Assembly: GCA_905234745.1 (NCBI GenBank)
Contig: CAJOJD010000011.1
Coordinates: 1-39,212 of the forward strand
Reading direction: 5' to 3'
DNA: 39,212 bases
From: an uncultured Bacteroidaceae bacterium
GTDB taxonomy: Bacteria > Bacteroidota > Bacteroidia > Bacteroidales > Bacteroidaceae
The position numbers were made by a program, and so were the translations under genes. This document shows positions 27,251 through 37,518 of this stretch, piece after piece. Each line of letters opens with the position of its first letter. Positions within the stretch are counted from its first letter, which is position 1. The notes beneath the pieces were generated by a model. It did not search any database, was not told the DNA's origin, and saw only the letters and a program-made list of their open reading frames with translations.

Positions 27251-29512
27251 TGCCCACCAGTCGCAGGCCGATTTTTCGCCTGCCAGCCAGACTATATCGC
27301 CAGTTTTGAAGCGATAGTCTGGCTTGGGATTGGTGGTAACCTGACCGTCGCTCACTACACTTATCACCATGCAGCCGTAAGAGCGCATATCGGTCTCACG
27401 CAGAGTCTTGCCCGTGAGCCACGAATCCTCCTTCAGGGTGATGCTCTCCAACTCGAATGCACGCGGTGCCAAGGCATCGGCATCGGTCTCTTCGGGAACA
27501 TAGACGTTCTCGGTCATATCCTTGCGGAACTCGGCCAGTTGCTCCTTAGTGCCCACAGCCAGCAGTTTGTCCATGGGGAATATCATCTCCTCTCCCTTGG
27601 GTATCATAATACTGCGGCTACCGCGAATAATCTTTACAATATTCACTCCCGATTTGTGTCGGAACGGCAGGTCGCGCAGCATCTTGCCGGCGTATAGTGA
27701 ATCGGCCGATATGGTTATCATGTCGGTCTTTACGTTGTAGCGTGACATCTTGTCGCTGACCGATGAGGTGACGGGAGCCATTCGGCGCTGACGCTGCTCC
27801 TTCTCGTTCAGGTTGGCCATGAAACGGTCCTCGACAATGGTGAACTTGCTTATTGAACGGCGGCCGATGAAGAAGAACGCCACACCCGATACCAGAATCA
27901 GCAGGAATGTCCAGAAAGCAAGGTCAAAGTGAGTGGCTATGACACTCAGGACAAATCCCATGGCAATCAGTATTCGCAGCAAAGCCAGCGATATTACCGG
28001 CCAGATATTGGCCTGCCTTGCCTTGATGAGTTTGATCGATGAGCGGTTTATGTCATCGCCCGAGATGGCTATTCCCACCAGGAACGGTGACATGACCACA
28101 AGCGTCGTCACCACGCTGATAAGGTTGCGAACAAAAGGCGAAAGGCTATCCAGACGGCTTATTATGTACTTGTCCAGGAATATGTGCGAGCCCAGGTCAA
28201 TGGCAATCAGGATTACTCCATAAAGCAGTACTCTCAGGGCCAGGTTCTTGATAAGGCGTTTCCACTCGTTCTGGGCGGCTGCAGTATTGTTGCGGTCCTG
28301 AGTTGAGAATGAGTTTATCCTGTCTACAAACTGCTCCGGCAGTTTCTTTATCAGGAACTCATATGCAGGAGTGCCCGCCTTAATCATATAAGGTGTAGTG
28401 AAGGTAGTTATGACCGATACCGTGATTATGACAGGATAGATAAAGTCACGCATCACACCCAGTGATACGCCCAGACCGGCAATGATGAACGAGAATTCAC
28501 CCAACTGTGCCAGACTGAAACCGGCGTGTACCGCGTTGTCCAGTCCCTGACCTGCCAGAACCGCGCCTGACGTGGAGAAAAACAGTATTCCCGCCATTAC
28601 CGTAATGGTCAGGACAAGAATCGTCCCCCAGTGCTCCGCAATCACATGCGGATCTACCATCATACCTACCGACACAAAGAATATGGCTCCGAACAGGTCC
28701 TTGATACCCTTGGTAAGATGCATTATATGCTCACTCTCAAGAGTTTCGGCCAGGATGGAACCCATCACGAATGCGCCCAGAGCCTCGGAGAATCCGGCCA
28801 GACTGGCCAGCGTCACCATCACGAAACAGAGTCCCAGACTTACCAGAAGCAGTATCTCGTCATTCAGGTATTTATGGGCTTTCTTAAGTATGGTGGGAAT
28901 CATGTAGATACCCACAAGGAACCAGAGTATAAGGAAGAACACCAGTTTGGCTAGACCCATGAGCATCTCTCCGCCTGCGAATTTATTTGACACGGCCATA
29001 GTGGAGAGCAGCACCATGAGCACCACGGCTATCAGGTCCTCAAACACCAGGGCACCGAACACCAGCGGAGCGAACGGACGGTCCTTGTAACCCAGATCAT
29101 CATAAGCCTTGATGATGATAGTGGTCGATGACATGGAGAGCATACCGCCCAGGAATATGGATTCCATATTGCTCCACCCTATGGCCTCACCCACCAGGAA
29201 TCCAAGTATGAACATACCCAGGCACTGGGTCATTGCTGTAATCAGGGCACTGCTGCCCACCTTGATGAGTTTCTTGAAACTGAACTCCAGTCCCAATGCG
29301 AACAATAGGAATATGATACCTATATCGGACCATTCCTTTACCTGAACGGTGCTGGTAACCGTAGGGAACAGACCCATATGCGGTCCCACCAGGAAACCGG
29401 CCACAATATAGCCAAGTATGAGCGGTTGTTTGAGTGCTTTTGATATGATGGTAAAGACTCCGGCCGAAATCAGTATCAGCGCAAGGTCCTTTACAAGATT
29501 GGCTTCTTCCAT
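27248..29512 (-). CDS. Kef/CPA2-type cation:proton antiporter with C-terminal TrkA-C-like domain(s)
   Basis: Polytopic Na_H_Exchanger fold: 'QPLILGYIVAGFLVGPHMGLFP', 'FLLFALGLEFSFKKLIKVG'; C-terminal 'FELESITLKEDSWLTGKTLRETDMRSYGCMVISVVSDGQVTTNPKPDYRFKTGDIVWLAG' = TrkA_C. Start chosen at MEEANLVKD. Confidence 0.93.
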   Translation of the reverse strand: MEEANLVKDLALILISAGVFTIISKALKQPLILGYIVAGFLVGPHMGLFPTVTSTVQVKEWSDIGIIFLLFALGLEFSFKKLIKVGSSALITAMTQCLGMFILGFLVGEAIGWSNMESIFLGGMLSMSSTTIIIKAYDDLGYKDRPFAPLVFGALVFEDLIAVVLMVLLSTMAVSNKFAGGEMLMGLAKLVFFLILWFLVGIYMIPTILKKAHKYLNDEILLLVSLGLCFVMVTLASLAGFSEALGAFVMGSILAETLESEHIMHLTKGIKDLFGAIFFVSVGMMVDPHVIAEHWGTILVLTITVMAGILFFSTSGAVLAGQGLDNAVHAGFSLAQLGEFSFIIAGLGVSLGVMRDFIYPVIITVSVITTFTTPYMIKAGTPAYEFLIKKLPEQFVDRINSFSTQDRNNTAAAQNEWKRLIKNLALRVLLYGVILIAIDLGSHIFLDKYIISRLDSLSPFVRNLISVVTTLVVMSPFLVGIAISGDDINRSSIKLIKARQANIWPVISLALLRILIAMGFVLSVIATHFDLAFWTFLLILVSGVAFFFIGRRSISKFTIVEDRFMANLNEKEQRQRRMAPVTSSVSDKMSRYNVKTDMITISADSLYAGKMLRDLPFRHKSGVNIVKIIRGSRSIMIPKGEEMIFPMDKLLAVGTKEQLAEFRKDMTENVYVPEETDADALAPRAFELESITLKEDSWLTGKTLRETDMRSYGCMVISVVSDGQVTTNPKPDYRFKTGDIVWLAGEKSACDWWA

Positions 29513-29575
29513 AATCCTTATGTTTATCAATACAAAATTACTACTTTGAGTAGAGAGTCAATAACAAAAAAATAA

Positions 29576-29583
29576 TAAATTTG
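29576..29583 (+). promoter_or_regulatory. Bacteroidales -7 box TAAATTTG upstream of the riboswitch
   Basis: TAnnTTTG match a few nt before the aptamer. Confidence 0.5.
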
Positions 29584-29589
29584 TAGTCC

Positions 29590-29816
29590 GATACGGTGAT
29601 GCAGCCACCCGCGGTGACTGCATAGAGGGAATCCGGTGAAAATCCGGAACAGTGCCCGCTACTGTAAAGTCCACCATATCCCGGAGATATCTGTTTGCCA
29701 CTGCTTAATAAAAGGACGGGCGGGAAGGCACTCCAGGGAGGGACCAAGTCAGGAAACCTGCCGCATCAATTATTTATGGACAACGGTTCCGGGACAGAAC
29801 CAGTCCGCACTTTTTT
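29590..29816 (+). promoter_or_regulatory. Cobalamin riboswitch plus downstream expression platform
   Basis: 'GAATCCGGTGAAAATCCGGAACAGTGCCCGCTACTGTAAAGTCC' and '...GGGACCAAGTCAGGAAACCTGCCGC' are the conserved B12-aptamer blocks, upstream of TonB receptors and B12-type transporter genes. Confidence 0.95.
29778..29816 (+). terminator. Terminator-like hairpin / candidate P13 in the riboswitch expression platform
   Basis: GGAC-AAC-GGTTC(CGGGACA)GAACC-A-GTCC followed by GCAC and TTTTTT (29811-29816). Confidence 0.7.
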
Positions 29817-29825
29817 ATTTCTTGA

Positions 29826-32048
29826 ATGGTAATGCTTAAGAAACTGATTCTGTCAGTGTTTGCATTTGTCGCCATGCCCGTATGCGCACAGGTTACATTG
29901 GGCGGCATAGTTATTGACTCTGAGACCGGCAAGCCGGTACAAGGGGCGAATATCCGCGTGGAGCATAGTCTGAGCGGTACATCGGCCAACAGTAAGGGAG
30001 AATTCTCAATAACCAACCTCCCACAGCAGGAGAGTTACAAACTCAGTGTCACCCATGTATCATATCTGCCTGTAACAGTAACTACCGCAGCGGACAACAG
30101 CATAATCATCAAGATGCAGGAGAGTTACATCAACCAGGGGCAGGTGGTGGTTACCGGAACCGGAACGCACCGCCGTATGACCAACTCTCCGGTACCCATC
30201 CAGGTAATCACCGCCAAGGATATTGAGAATGCGGGAGCCACGTCACTTGAGGATGCCCTGACCCGACTGTCTCCCAATATCACCACCATGACCAACGGCA
30301 TGGGCACGTTCCTGAACCTGAACGGTATGAGCCAGGACTACATGATAATCCTGGAGAACGGCCATCGTCTGGGCGGCGACGAGCGTATGGCACGCATCAG
30401 CACAGGCAACATCAAACGCATTGAAATTCAGAGCGGTGCAGCATCGGCCCTGTACGGAAGCGAGGCTATAGGCGGTGTAATAAACATAATAACCGATGAC
30501 TCCAAGAACGGAATAGGTGCATCAAGTTACACCCACTACACCAGCCACGGCCGTTTTACTCAGACTGTCGATGCCGATGTATCGCAGGGCCGTCTGTCAT
30601 CATACACCACGTACCAGCGCAAGGAGGCCGATAACTGGCAGGTAAACGACATTGACGAAGAGGGCAACAAGACCGGACGCCCTATGTCTATGGGCTACCG
30701 TTCCGATAACCTGAGCCAGCGTTTCACCTATGCCGTAACAGACAAGCTTAACCTATCGGTGCGCGGCAACTACAACGACTATGAGACCCGCCGTCCCGAG
30801 AGCGCCACATACTTCAAGAAAAGCGGCGGCGACTTCAAGGAGACCCAAGCCTACACCTACAACATGTCGCACCATACCTGGCTGTACGGTCTGAGCGCAG
30901 ATTACATGATCAGCTCAGCTGCCTATTTCGAGGCCGATTTCTACAGTGACAACTTCAGGTCGTCATACAGGTATTTCAGCAAGAGCGGATCATTCCTGCC
31001 CGGTGATGAACAGGTACGCAAAGAGACCGCCTACTATGACGGGACCCTTAAAGGTATATTCAAGCCCAATGATATGAACAAGCTTTCGGTCGGTATGGAG
31101 TATATCAACGAACAGCTTGACAGTGAATCGGACAACATCAGGAGTGAGAGTATGTTCACCGCTGCCGCTTTTGTGCAGGATGAACTCTCCCTTACTGATG
31201 ACATTCAGGCTGTGGCCGGCGTCCGTTACCTCTACAACGGTAATTTCAGGAGCCATGCCACACCTAATGTATCACTTATGTACAAGCCCGGCAATTTCAG
31301 GTTCCGCGCAGCCTGGTCGTCCGGATACCGCGCTCCCACTCTGAGTCAGATCTATGCCACCGACCAGGCCAAGAGCACCAGCCGTGCCACGGTGGGCAAT
31401 CCCGCGCTCAAGCCTGAGAAGAGCACGTCGGCTTCACTCAATGCCGAGTTCTCAAACCAGCGTCTTTCAGTTTCTGTAACCGGAATGGTAAACAACGTGA
31501 CCGATATGATCAACTACCGTGTACTGAGTGATGCGGAGATATCGGCCATGGGATACGATGACCTTCATGCCCAGTTCAGCACCATACGCCAGCGCAGCAA
31601 CATTGATGAGGCTCACATAAAGAGCCTGAGCGCCAATGCCAATGTCTATGTAGGAGCCGGATTCACCCTGGGAGGCGGATACATACTGACTGACTCCAAG
31701 GCCATAAGTGACGGCAAGGAGACTCCGGTTGACAAGAGCGTAAAGCACAGCGGTAATGTAAACGCCCGCTGGGACCACAACTGGGGAGACTACCATATGA
31801 ACATAAACCTGAACGGTCACATACAGAGTGAACGCTGGTCAAGCACCTACGGATATGCTCCGGGATACAGCCAGTGGGACCTGAACACCACCCATACGTT
31901 CTATGTGGAGGATTTCATCCTGGAGCCGGGTCTGGGTATTGAGAACATCTTCAATGAGCGCGATACACGTCCGTGGAACAGTAACTTCTCGACCATAAGT
32001 CCGGGTCGTGCCGTTTATGTAAGCCTGGCCCTTAAATTCCGCAAGTAA
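29826..32048 (+). CDS. TonB-dependent receptor with N-terminal carboxypeptidase-regulatory-like domain, probable corrinoid receptor (BtuB-like)
   Basis: 'QVTLGGIVIDSETGKPVQGANIRVEHSLSGTSANSKGEFSITNLP', plug 'SGAASALYGSEAIGGVINIIT', C-terminal barrel ending 'VYVSLALKFRK'. Downstream of the B12 riboswitch. Confidence 0.92.
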   Translation: MVMLKKLILSVFAFVAMPVCAQVTLGGIVIDSETGKPVQGANIRVEHSLSGTSANSKGEFSITNLPQQESYKLSVTHVSYLPVTVTTAADNSIIIKMQESYINQGQVVVTGTGTHRRMTNSPVPIQVITAKDIENAGATSLEDALTRLSPNITTMTNGMGTFLNLNGMSQDYMIILENGHRLGGDERMARISTGNIKRIEIQSGAASALYGSEAIGGVINIITDDSKNGIGASSYTHYTSHGRFTQTVDADVSQGRLSSYTTYQRKEADNWQVNDIDEEGNKTGRPMSMGYRSDNLSQRFTYAVTDKLNLSVRGNYNDYETRRPESATYFKKSGGDFKETQAYTYNMSHHTWLYGLSADYMISSAAYFEADFYSDNFRSSYRYFSKSGSFLPGDEQVRKETAYYDGTLKGIFKPNDMNKLSVGMEYINEQLDSESDNIRSESMFTAAAFVQDELSLTDDIQAVAGVRYLYNGNFRSHATPNVSLMYKPGNFRFRAAWSSGYRAPTLSQIYATDQAKSTSRATVGNPALKPEKSTSASLNAEFSNQRLSVSVTGMVNNVTDMINYRVLSDAEISAMGYDDLHAQFSTIRQRSNIDEAHIKSLSANANVYVGAGFTLGGGYILTDSKAISDGKETPVDKSVKHSGNVNARWDHNWGDYHMNINLNGHIQSERWSSTYGYAPGYSQWDLNTTHTFYVEDFILEPGLGIENIFNERDTRPWNSNFSTISPGRAVYVSLALKFRK

Positions 32049-34190
32049 ATGAGAAAGAGCCTCGTCATATTACCCATCCTGTTCTGTGCTCCGCTTCTGG
32101 CGCAGACCGATGACCTTTCCCGGCAACTTGACGAGGTTGTGGTAACCGCCACAGGCACACCCCATACGCTTAAGGATGTCCCGGTCCAGACCGAGATTAT
32201 CTCACGCAAGCAGATTGAGCAGCTGGGAGCCGCATCGTTTGAGGATATACTGTCACAGCTCAGCGCCGGTTTTGATTTCAATGCCGGCGATATGGGCAGC
32301 CAGATGACCCTTAACGGACTGGGCAACAACTACATCCTGATAATGATTGACGGCAAGCGTCTGAACGGTGACAACGGCGGCGAGAATGATCTGGGCCGCA
32401 TAGACCCGCACAACATAGACCATATTGAGATTGTAAAGGGAGCAGGCAGCGCACTTTACGGCAGCGATGCCATGGCCGGCGTAATAAACGTCATAACCCG
32501 CCGTCACGATGACCAGGCTCTCTATCTGGAGAACACCACCCGCGGCGGATCATACATGGATTTGCGCCAGCATAACAGCATAGGGTTCAGTGTGGGCAAG
32601 TTCACATCGCTCACCACATTCCAGATGCAGCACACCGACGGCTGGCAGAACACAGCCGAGGAGGACCCTGCACAGACCGAGTATCACATATTTGATTCGC
32701 GCAACAAGACGGTCAATATGTACACCAACGGTCAGATAGGCCAGCGTATCACCTACACCCCATCGGACTGGCTCTCCTTTGAGGCCGACGGATACCTGTA
32801 CCGTAAGCGCATATTCCGCCCCACCAACGGACGGCATCCGTCATGTGACGTAAACACGTTCGATATGAAATACCGTGATGCCGGCGCTTCGCTGGGATCG
32901 GAATACAAGCTTAAAGGAACTGACCGCATCACGCTGGATGTAAGCTGGGACCGCCACGCCTACTACTATCACTACACGGATACCACTCTTGAGGAGGGTT
33001 ATGATCCCAACGGCAACTATACCCCCTATTTCCCATATTTCCCGGATCAGGAACATCTGCAGAGTGACCAGCAGCGCACCATGGCCGAGCTCAAGGGCGT
33101 TTTCAGCCTGCCTTGGGGTAATTTGCTCAGTGCCGGTGCCGAGTACCGCTTTGATTACCTGCGTGCCCCCATGCGCGTAAAGGGAGGACGGGCCGATGAC
33201 TGGACCACAGCACTTTACCTGCAGGATGAATATACCGGAGTAAACTGGCTCAATGTGACCGCCGGAATACGCCTTATTGAGAACAAGTCGTTCGGATTCC
33301 ACGCCACGCCCAAGATAAGCGCCATGTTCAAGGTGGCCGACCTGCGCATTCGCACCGGCTGGAGCCGCGGATTCAAATCGCCCACCCCCAAGGAGCAGGG
33401 TTACCACTATCTTCGCACCATGGGTGCCTCCACATTCTTCTACATGGGCAACCCGGACCTCAAGCCCCAGACATCCGATTACCTGTCGGCTGGCATTGAA
33501 TTCAGCCGCGCCGGGTTCTCGGCATCGGTTACGGGATACTACAATGAGCTCTACAACATGATTACCCTGGTAAATGTGCCGCTCAGCCAGATTCCTGCCG
33601 GCCAGGCTCCCGAGTATATGGGTGACGGAAGCGGTCAGGTTACCCCGCGCATGTACATGAATATGGAGGATGCACGCACCATGGGTGTTGACGCATCGCT
33701 GACCTGGCGCATCACGTCCGATATAACCCTGGGCGGATCATACAGCTGGCTGGACACCAAGGCGCATGTTTATGACACCAAGCACAGCCGGCTCAACGAG
33801 GTGACCATTGACGGTATGGCCCACCACAAGGGCAATCTGTACGGAACCTGGCAGCACCGCTACAATGATGCCTACCGTTTGGGCATCGGCCTTTACGGAC
33901 GCGCCAGCAGCACACGCTACTATCAGAACAACGGCAACGGCAAGCCCTATCAGATATGGAAACTCACCACCACCCATGACCTGGGACGCGGCAAGGACGG
34001 AATGACATGGCGTCTGGAAGCCGGTATTGACAACATACTTGATTATAAGGAGACTACTCCTCACGGACTGCATTACGGTACCACTAGCCCCGGACGGACT
34101 TTCTACTGCACTCTGAGTCTTAAGTTCTCAAAGGGCCGCAAGATGAATACCAAGGATGTGGAAAAGGGGAGTTTGGATGATGATGACTGA
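32049..34190 (+). CDS. Second TonB-dependent receptor, no N-terminal CarboxypepD-like domain (BtuB-like)
   Basis: 'LDEVVVTATGTPHTLKDVPVQTEIISRKQIEQLGAASFEDILSQLS', 'KGAGSALYGSDAMAGVINVITRR'. Start codon directly follows the stop of the previous receptor (TAA|ATG). Confidence 0.92.
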   Translation: MRKSLVILPILFCAPLLAQTDDLSRQLDEVVVTATGTPHTLKDVPVQTEIISRKQIEQLGAASFEDILSQLSAGFDFNAGDMGSQMTLNGLGNNYILIMIDGKRLNGDNGGENDLGRIDPHNIDHIEIVKGAGSALYGSDAMAGVINVITRRHDDQALYLENTTRGGSYMDLRQHNSIGFSVGKFTSLTTFQMQHTDGWQNTAEEDPAQTEYHIFDSRNKTVNMYTNGQIGQRITYTPSDWLSFEADGYLYRKRIFRPTNGRHPSCDVNTFDMKYRDAGASLGSEYKLKGTDRITLDVSWDRHAYYYHYTDTTLEEGYDPNGNYTPYFPYFPDQEHLQSDQQRTMAELKGVFSLPWGNLLSAGAEYRFDYLRAPMRVKGGRADDWTTALYLQDEYTGVNWLNVTAGIRLIENKSFGFHATPKISAMFKVADLRIRTGWSRGFKSPTPKEQGYHYLRTMGASTFFYMGNPDLKPQTSDYLSAGIEFSRAGFSASVTGYYNELYNMITLVNVPLSQIPAGQAPEYMGDGSGQVTPRMYMNMEDARTMGVDASLTWRITSDITLGGSYSWLDTKAHVYDTKHSRLNEVTIDGMAHHKGNLYGTWQHRYNDAYRLGIGLYGRASSTRYYQNNGNGKPYQIWKLTTTHDLGRGKDGMTWRLEAGIDNILDYKETTPHGLHYGTTSPGRTFYCTLSLKFSKGRKMNTKDVEKGSLDDDD

Positions 34191-34232
34191 TTTAAATATT
34201 ACTTGTTTAACCTTTTTATTAAACTAAAAAAA

Positions 34233-35315
34233 ATGAAGAAAATCAGATTTATTCTGGCCGCTATGGTAGCCATAGCAGGTTTCAGCTTTGTAAGCTGCGA
34301 CAAGGACTCCACCGAGGAGGCAACCAAGAACAACTACACCCGTTATCAGGATGCAGTAGATGCACAGATCAACAAGAAGAATGACAGCGCCATCCTTCTG
34401 GTTGCATTCGGATCAACCTGGGAGCAGGCATTCGGTGCTTTTGATGAGACAATTGATGCCTACAAGAAGGCTTTCCCAAAATCAGACATTTATCTGAGCT
34501 ACAGCTCAGCTATCTGCATCAACCGTGCAGCTGCCGGTGAGAACGGCGTTTCACGTAACTACTACGCTCCCAACTTCTGGCTCCACGGACTGGGTGCCAA
34601 GCAGTACAAGGAGATTACCGTTCAGTCACTGCAGGTTATCCCCGGTGAGGAGTTCTCACGCGTAGTAAACTACATCAAGGACTTTGCCAACAACAGCCTG
34701 GGTGACCTGGATGACAAGTATCTGAGCGAGGTTACAATCAAGCTGGGTATGCCTCTGCTGGCAGCCGAGGAGGATGTAGTAACCACAGCAAGGGTTCTTA
34801 ACAACATTTACCAGGATTCTGTTGCCAACGGCGTGGTTGCTTTCATGGGTCACGGAAACCCCGACAGCTATGACACTTACAAGGCCAACATCCGTTACAA
34901 CCAGCTTGAGGAGGAACTCCAGAAACTCAACCCCAACTACTTTGTAGGTACCGTTGATGCTCCCGAGAACTATAAGGTTCAGGTTCTGGAGCGCATGAAG
35001 GAGGCTGGTATCAACAGCGGTAAGGTTTATCTGCACCCGCTTATGTCAATTGCCGGTGACCACGCTCACAACGATATGGCCGGTGACGACGGTGAGGATA
35101 TGAATCCCGCAGAGTATGAGTACAACGATGAGGGTGAGATCGAGGACCTGAGCTGGAAGTGCTTCTTTGCCCAGAACGAATACGAGTGCAACGATGAGAC
35201 CATGATCACTAAGGGTCTGCTTGAGCTTGAGACCGTACGTAACCTTTGGGTTGAGCACACAAGAGGTGCCGAGACTCTTGAGGATTATTACCACAGCATG
35301 TTCCCCGAGGAATAA
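34233..35315 (+). CDS. CbiK-like sirohydrochlorin cobaltochelatase-family protein with lipoprotein signal
   Basis: 'MKKIRFILAAMVAIAGFSFVSCDKDS' lipobox; 'AILLVAFGSTWEQAFGAFDETIDAYKKAFP', 'VVAFMGHGNPDSYDTYKANIRYNQLEEELQ', 'VYLHPLMSIAGDHAHNDMAGDDGEDMNP' match CbiK-type chelatases. Confidence 0.87.
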   Translation: MKKIRFILAAMVAIAGFSFVSCDKDSTEEATKNNYTRYQDAVDAQINKKNDSAILLVAFGSTWEQAFGAFDETIDAYKKAFPKSDIYLSYSSAICINRAAAGENGVSRNYYAPNFWLHGLGAKQYKEITVQSLQVIPGEEFSRVVNYIKDFANNSLGDLDDKYLSEVTIKLGMPLLAAEEDVVTTARVLNNIYQDSVANGVVAFMGHGNPDSYDTYKANIRYNQLEEELQKLNPNYFVGTVDAPENYKVQVLERMKEAGINSGKVYLHPLMSIAGDHAHNDMAGDDGEDMNPAEYEYNDEGEIEDLSWKCFFAQNEYECNDETMITKGLLELETVRNLWVEHTRGAETLEDYYHSMFPEE

Positions 35316-35324
35316 TAAACTGTT

Positions 35325-36458
35325 ATGAAAAGACTGGCTCTCATTATCTGTCTGACTGCAGGCATTCTGCTGGTTGCAGGCTGCAAAAACCGTTCCGCAG
35401 GTTCGCGTGCGGGCATCGGCCATGCCGACAGTACAACCGTCAAGTATGCTCAGGGCTTTACCCTGACATACCTGGGCGACATACGTCTGATTGACCTGCA
35501 GGACCCGCAGAGAGAGGAGAGCCAGTCTTTCCATTATGCTCTTGTTCCCCGCAATGGGAGCACACAGGAAATACCGGATGGTTACACCCCCGTTCCTGTA
35601 CCCATCAATAAGGTTATCTGCATGACATCTCTGCAACTCTCCAGTTTCATAAAACTGGGGGAACTTGACGCAGTGGTGGGCATAACCAGCACCCGGCATC
35701 TCTTCAATGAGGAGATGAACCGTCGTCTGGAGGATGGCCGAACGCACAAGATAGGCATTGAGGGAAATTTTGACAATGAGGTCATAATGGCCGTCAATCC
35801 CGATATCATACTCATTTCGCCGTTCAAGCGCGGCGGATATGAGGCACTAAAGAACGTTGACATAACACTTGTGCCCCATCTGGGCTACAAGGAGACCACT
35901 CCGCTGGGACAGGCCGAGTGGATAAAGTTTGCCGGCATGCTGCTGGGCTGTGAGGAGAAGGCCGACAGCATATTCCGCGGCATCGAGGAGCGTTATCTGG
36001 CACTCACAAAACTTACCGGAAATGTGACCAGCCGGCCGGTGGTATTCAGCGGTGAACTCCAGGGCGGCAACTGGTATGCAGTGGGCGGTCAGAGTTTCCT
36101 GGCACAGATTTTCAAGGATGCCGGCGGAGACTATTTCCTTAAAGATGACCCCCACTCAGGCGGATTCACCATGGATTATGAGGTGGTTTACAGCCAGGCT
36201 GCCAATGCTGACTACTGGCGCATAGTAAACAGTTACCAGGGTGACTATTCGTATCAGGTGCTGGCCGATGACGACACCCGCTATACCGATTTCAAGGCAT
36301 GGAAGCAGCATGGAGTCATCTATTGCAACATGAGCAAGACTCCGTTCTACGAGAGCATGCCCATGGAGCCGGAACTTGTACTGAGTGATTTCATCAAGGT
36401 GTTCCACCCCGAACTCCTGCCTGATTACACTCCTCATTATTACCGACTTCTCAAATAG
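35325..36458 (+). CDS. ABC transporter substrate-binding lipoprotein (BtuF/FecB-like)
   Basis: Lipobox 'ILLVAGCKN'; 'VICMTSLQLSSFIKLGELDAVVGITSTRHLFNEE', 'AVNPDIILISPFKRGGYEALKNVDITLVPHLGYKETTPLGQAEWIKFAGMLLG'. Confidence 0.9.
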   Translation: MKRLALIICLTAGILLVAGCKNRSAGSRAGIGHADSTTVKYAQGFTLTYLGDIRLIDLQDPQREESQSFHYALVPRNGSTQEIPDGYTPVPVPINKVICMTSLQLSSFIKLGELDAVVGITSTRHLFNEEMNRRLEDGRTHKIGIEGNFDNEVIMAVNPDIILISPFKRGGYEALKNVDITLVPHLGYKETTPLGQAEWIKFAGMLLGCEEKADSIFRGIEERYLALTKLTGNVTSRPVVFSGELQGGNWYAVGGQSFLAQIFKDAGGDYFLKDDPHSGGFTMDYEVVYSQAANADYWRIVNSYQGDYSYQVLADDDTRYTDFKAWKQHGVIYCNMSKTPFYESMPMEPELVLSDFIKVFHPELLPDYTPHYYRLLK

Positions 36459-36479
36459 AATTAGTATCTTAGCGGTTCT

Positions 36480-37517
36480 ATGAAGCGCTCCGTCATACCT
36501 AATATGCTGATCATCACGGCACTGATTATGGTGCTGTTTTTGCTCAATGTAGCCCTGGGCTCAGTGAGCATCCCTACCCGTGCAGCATGGAACATACTTT
36601 GGGGCGCATCGGACCAGGATCCCATCTGGACCAACATCATTCTTAAATCAAGAGTTCCGCAAACTCTTGTGGCCATAGTGGCCGGCGCAGGTCTGGCCAT
36701 CAGCGGTCTGCATATGCAGACTGTTTTCCGCAACCCTCTGGCAGGACCGTCGGTACTGGGTATCTGCTCAGGTGCCAGTCTGGGTGTTGCATTCGTAGTA
36801 CTGCTTTCGGGCAGCATAGGCGGCGTTGCACTGAGCCGTCTGGGATTTGCCGGTGACCTGGCAATGACGGTAGGCGCCATAGCGGGTGCCCTTGCCGTGA
36901 TGGCACTCATTGTCTATGTGTCACAGCGAGTAAAAGGCAACGTGACACTGCTTATCATAGGTGTTATGATAGGTTATGTGGCCAACGCCATCATCGGTGT
37001 ACTCAAATACTTCAGCGTCGAGGAGGATATCCGCGCATATGTGGTATGGGGCCTGGGCAGTTTCAGCCGCGTATCGGGCAATCAGATGACACTTTTTGTC
37101 ACTATGATGTGCATACTGCTGCCGCTCTCTTTCTTACTTACCAAGACACTTAATCTGCTCCTTTTGGGCGACCAGTACGCCCGCAACCTGGGGCTTGACA
37201 TAAAACGCGCACGCCTGCTGGTAATCAGTTACTCGGGTATTCTGGTGGCTGTGGTTACCGCTTACTGCGGACCCATCAACTTCCTGGGTCTGGCAGTTCC
37301 GCATCTGTGCCGCGCCGTTTTCCGCACATCGGACCACCGCATACTTACTCCCGCCTGCGTTCTTATGGGTGCACTATTTGCATTGGCCTGCAGCCTGATA
37401 GCCCGAATGCCGGGTATAGAGGGCGCTCTGCCGGTCAACTCCGTTACCGCACTTGTAGGCGCTCCCATAGTGATATCGGTCCTGTTCCGTCGTCGTAAAG
37501 AAGATACTGCCGAATAA
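36480..37517 (+). CDS. FecCD/BtuC-family ABC transporter permease
   Basis: 'SRVPQTLVAIVAGAGLAISGLHMQTVFRNPLAGPSVLGICSGASLGVAFVVL' is diagnostic; 10 TM-like segments. Confidence 0.95.
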   Translation: MKRSVIPNMLIITALIMVLFLLNVALGSVSIPTRAAWNILWGASDQDPIWTNIILKSRVPQTLVAIVAGAGLAISGLHMQTVFRNPLAGPSVLGICSGASLGVAFVVLLSGSIGGVALSRLGFAGDLAMTVGAIAGALAVMALIVYVSQRVKGNVTLLIIGVMIGYVANAIIGVLKYFSVEEDIRAYVVWGLGSFSRVSGNQMTLFVTMMCILLPLSFLLTKTLNLLLLGDQYARNLGLDIKRARLLVISYSGILVAVVTAYCGPINFLGLAVPHLCRAVFRTSDHRILTPACVLMGALFALACSLIARMPGIEGALPVNSVTALVGAPIVISVLFRRRKEDTAE

Positions 37518-37518
37518 T

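Noticed and set aside
35046-35747. 233-aa minus-strand ORF spanning the CbiK-like/BtuF-like junction
   Set aside because: Overlaps two confidently called plus-strand genes antisense and has no recognisable motif.
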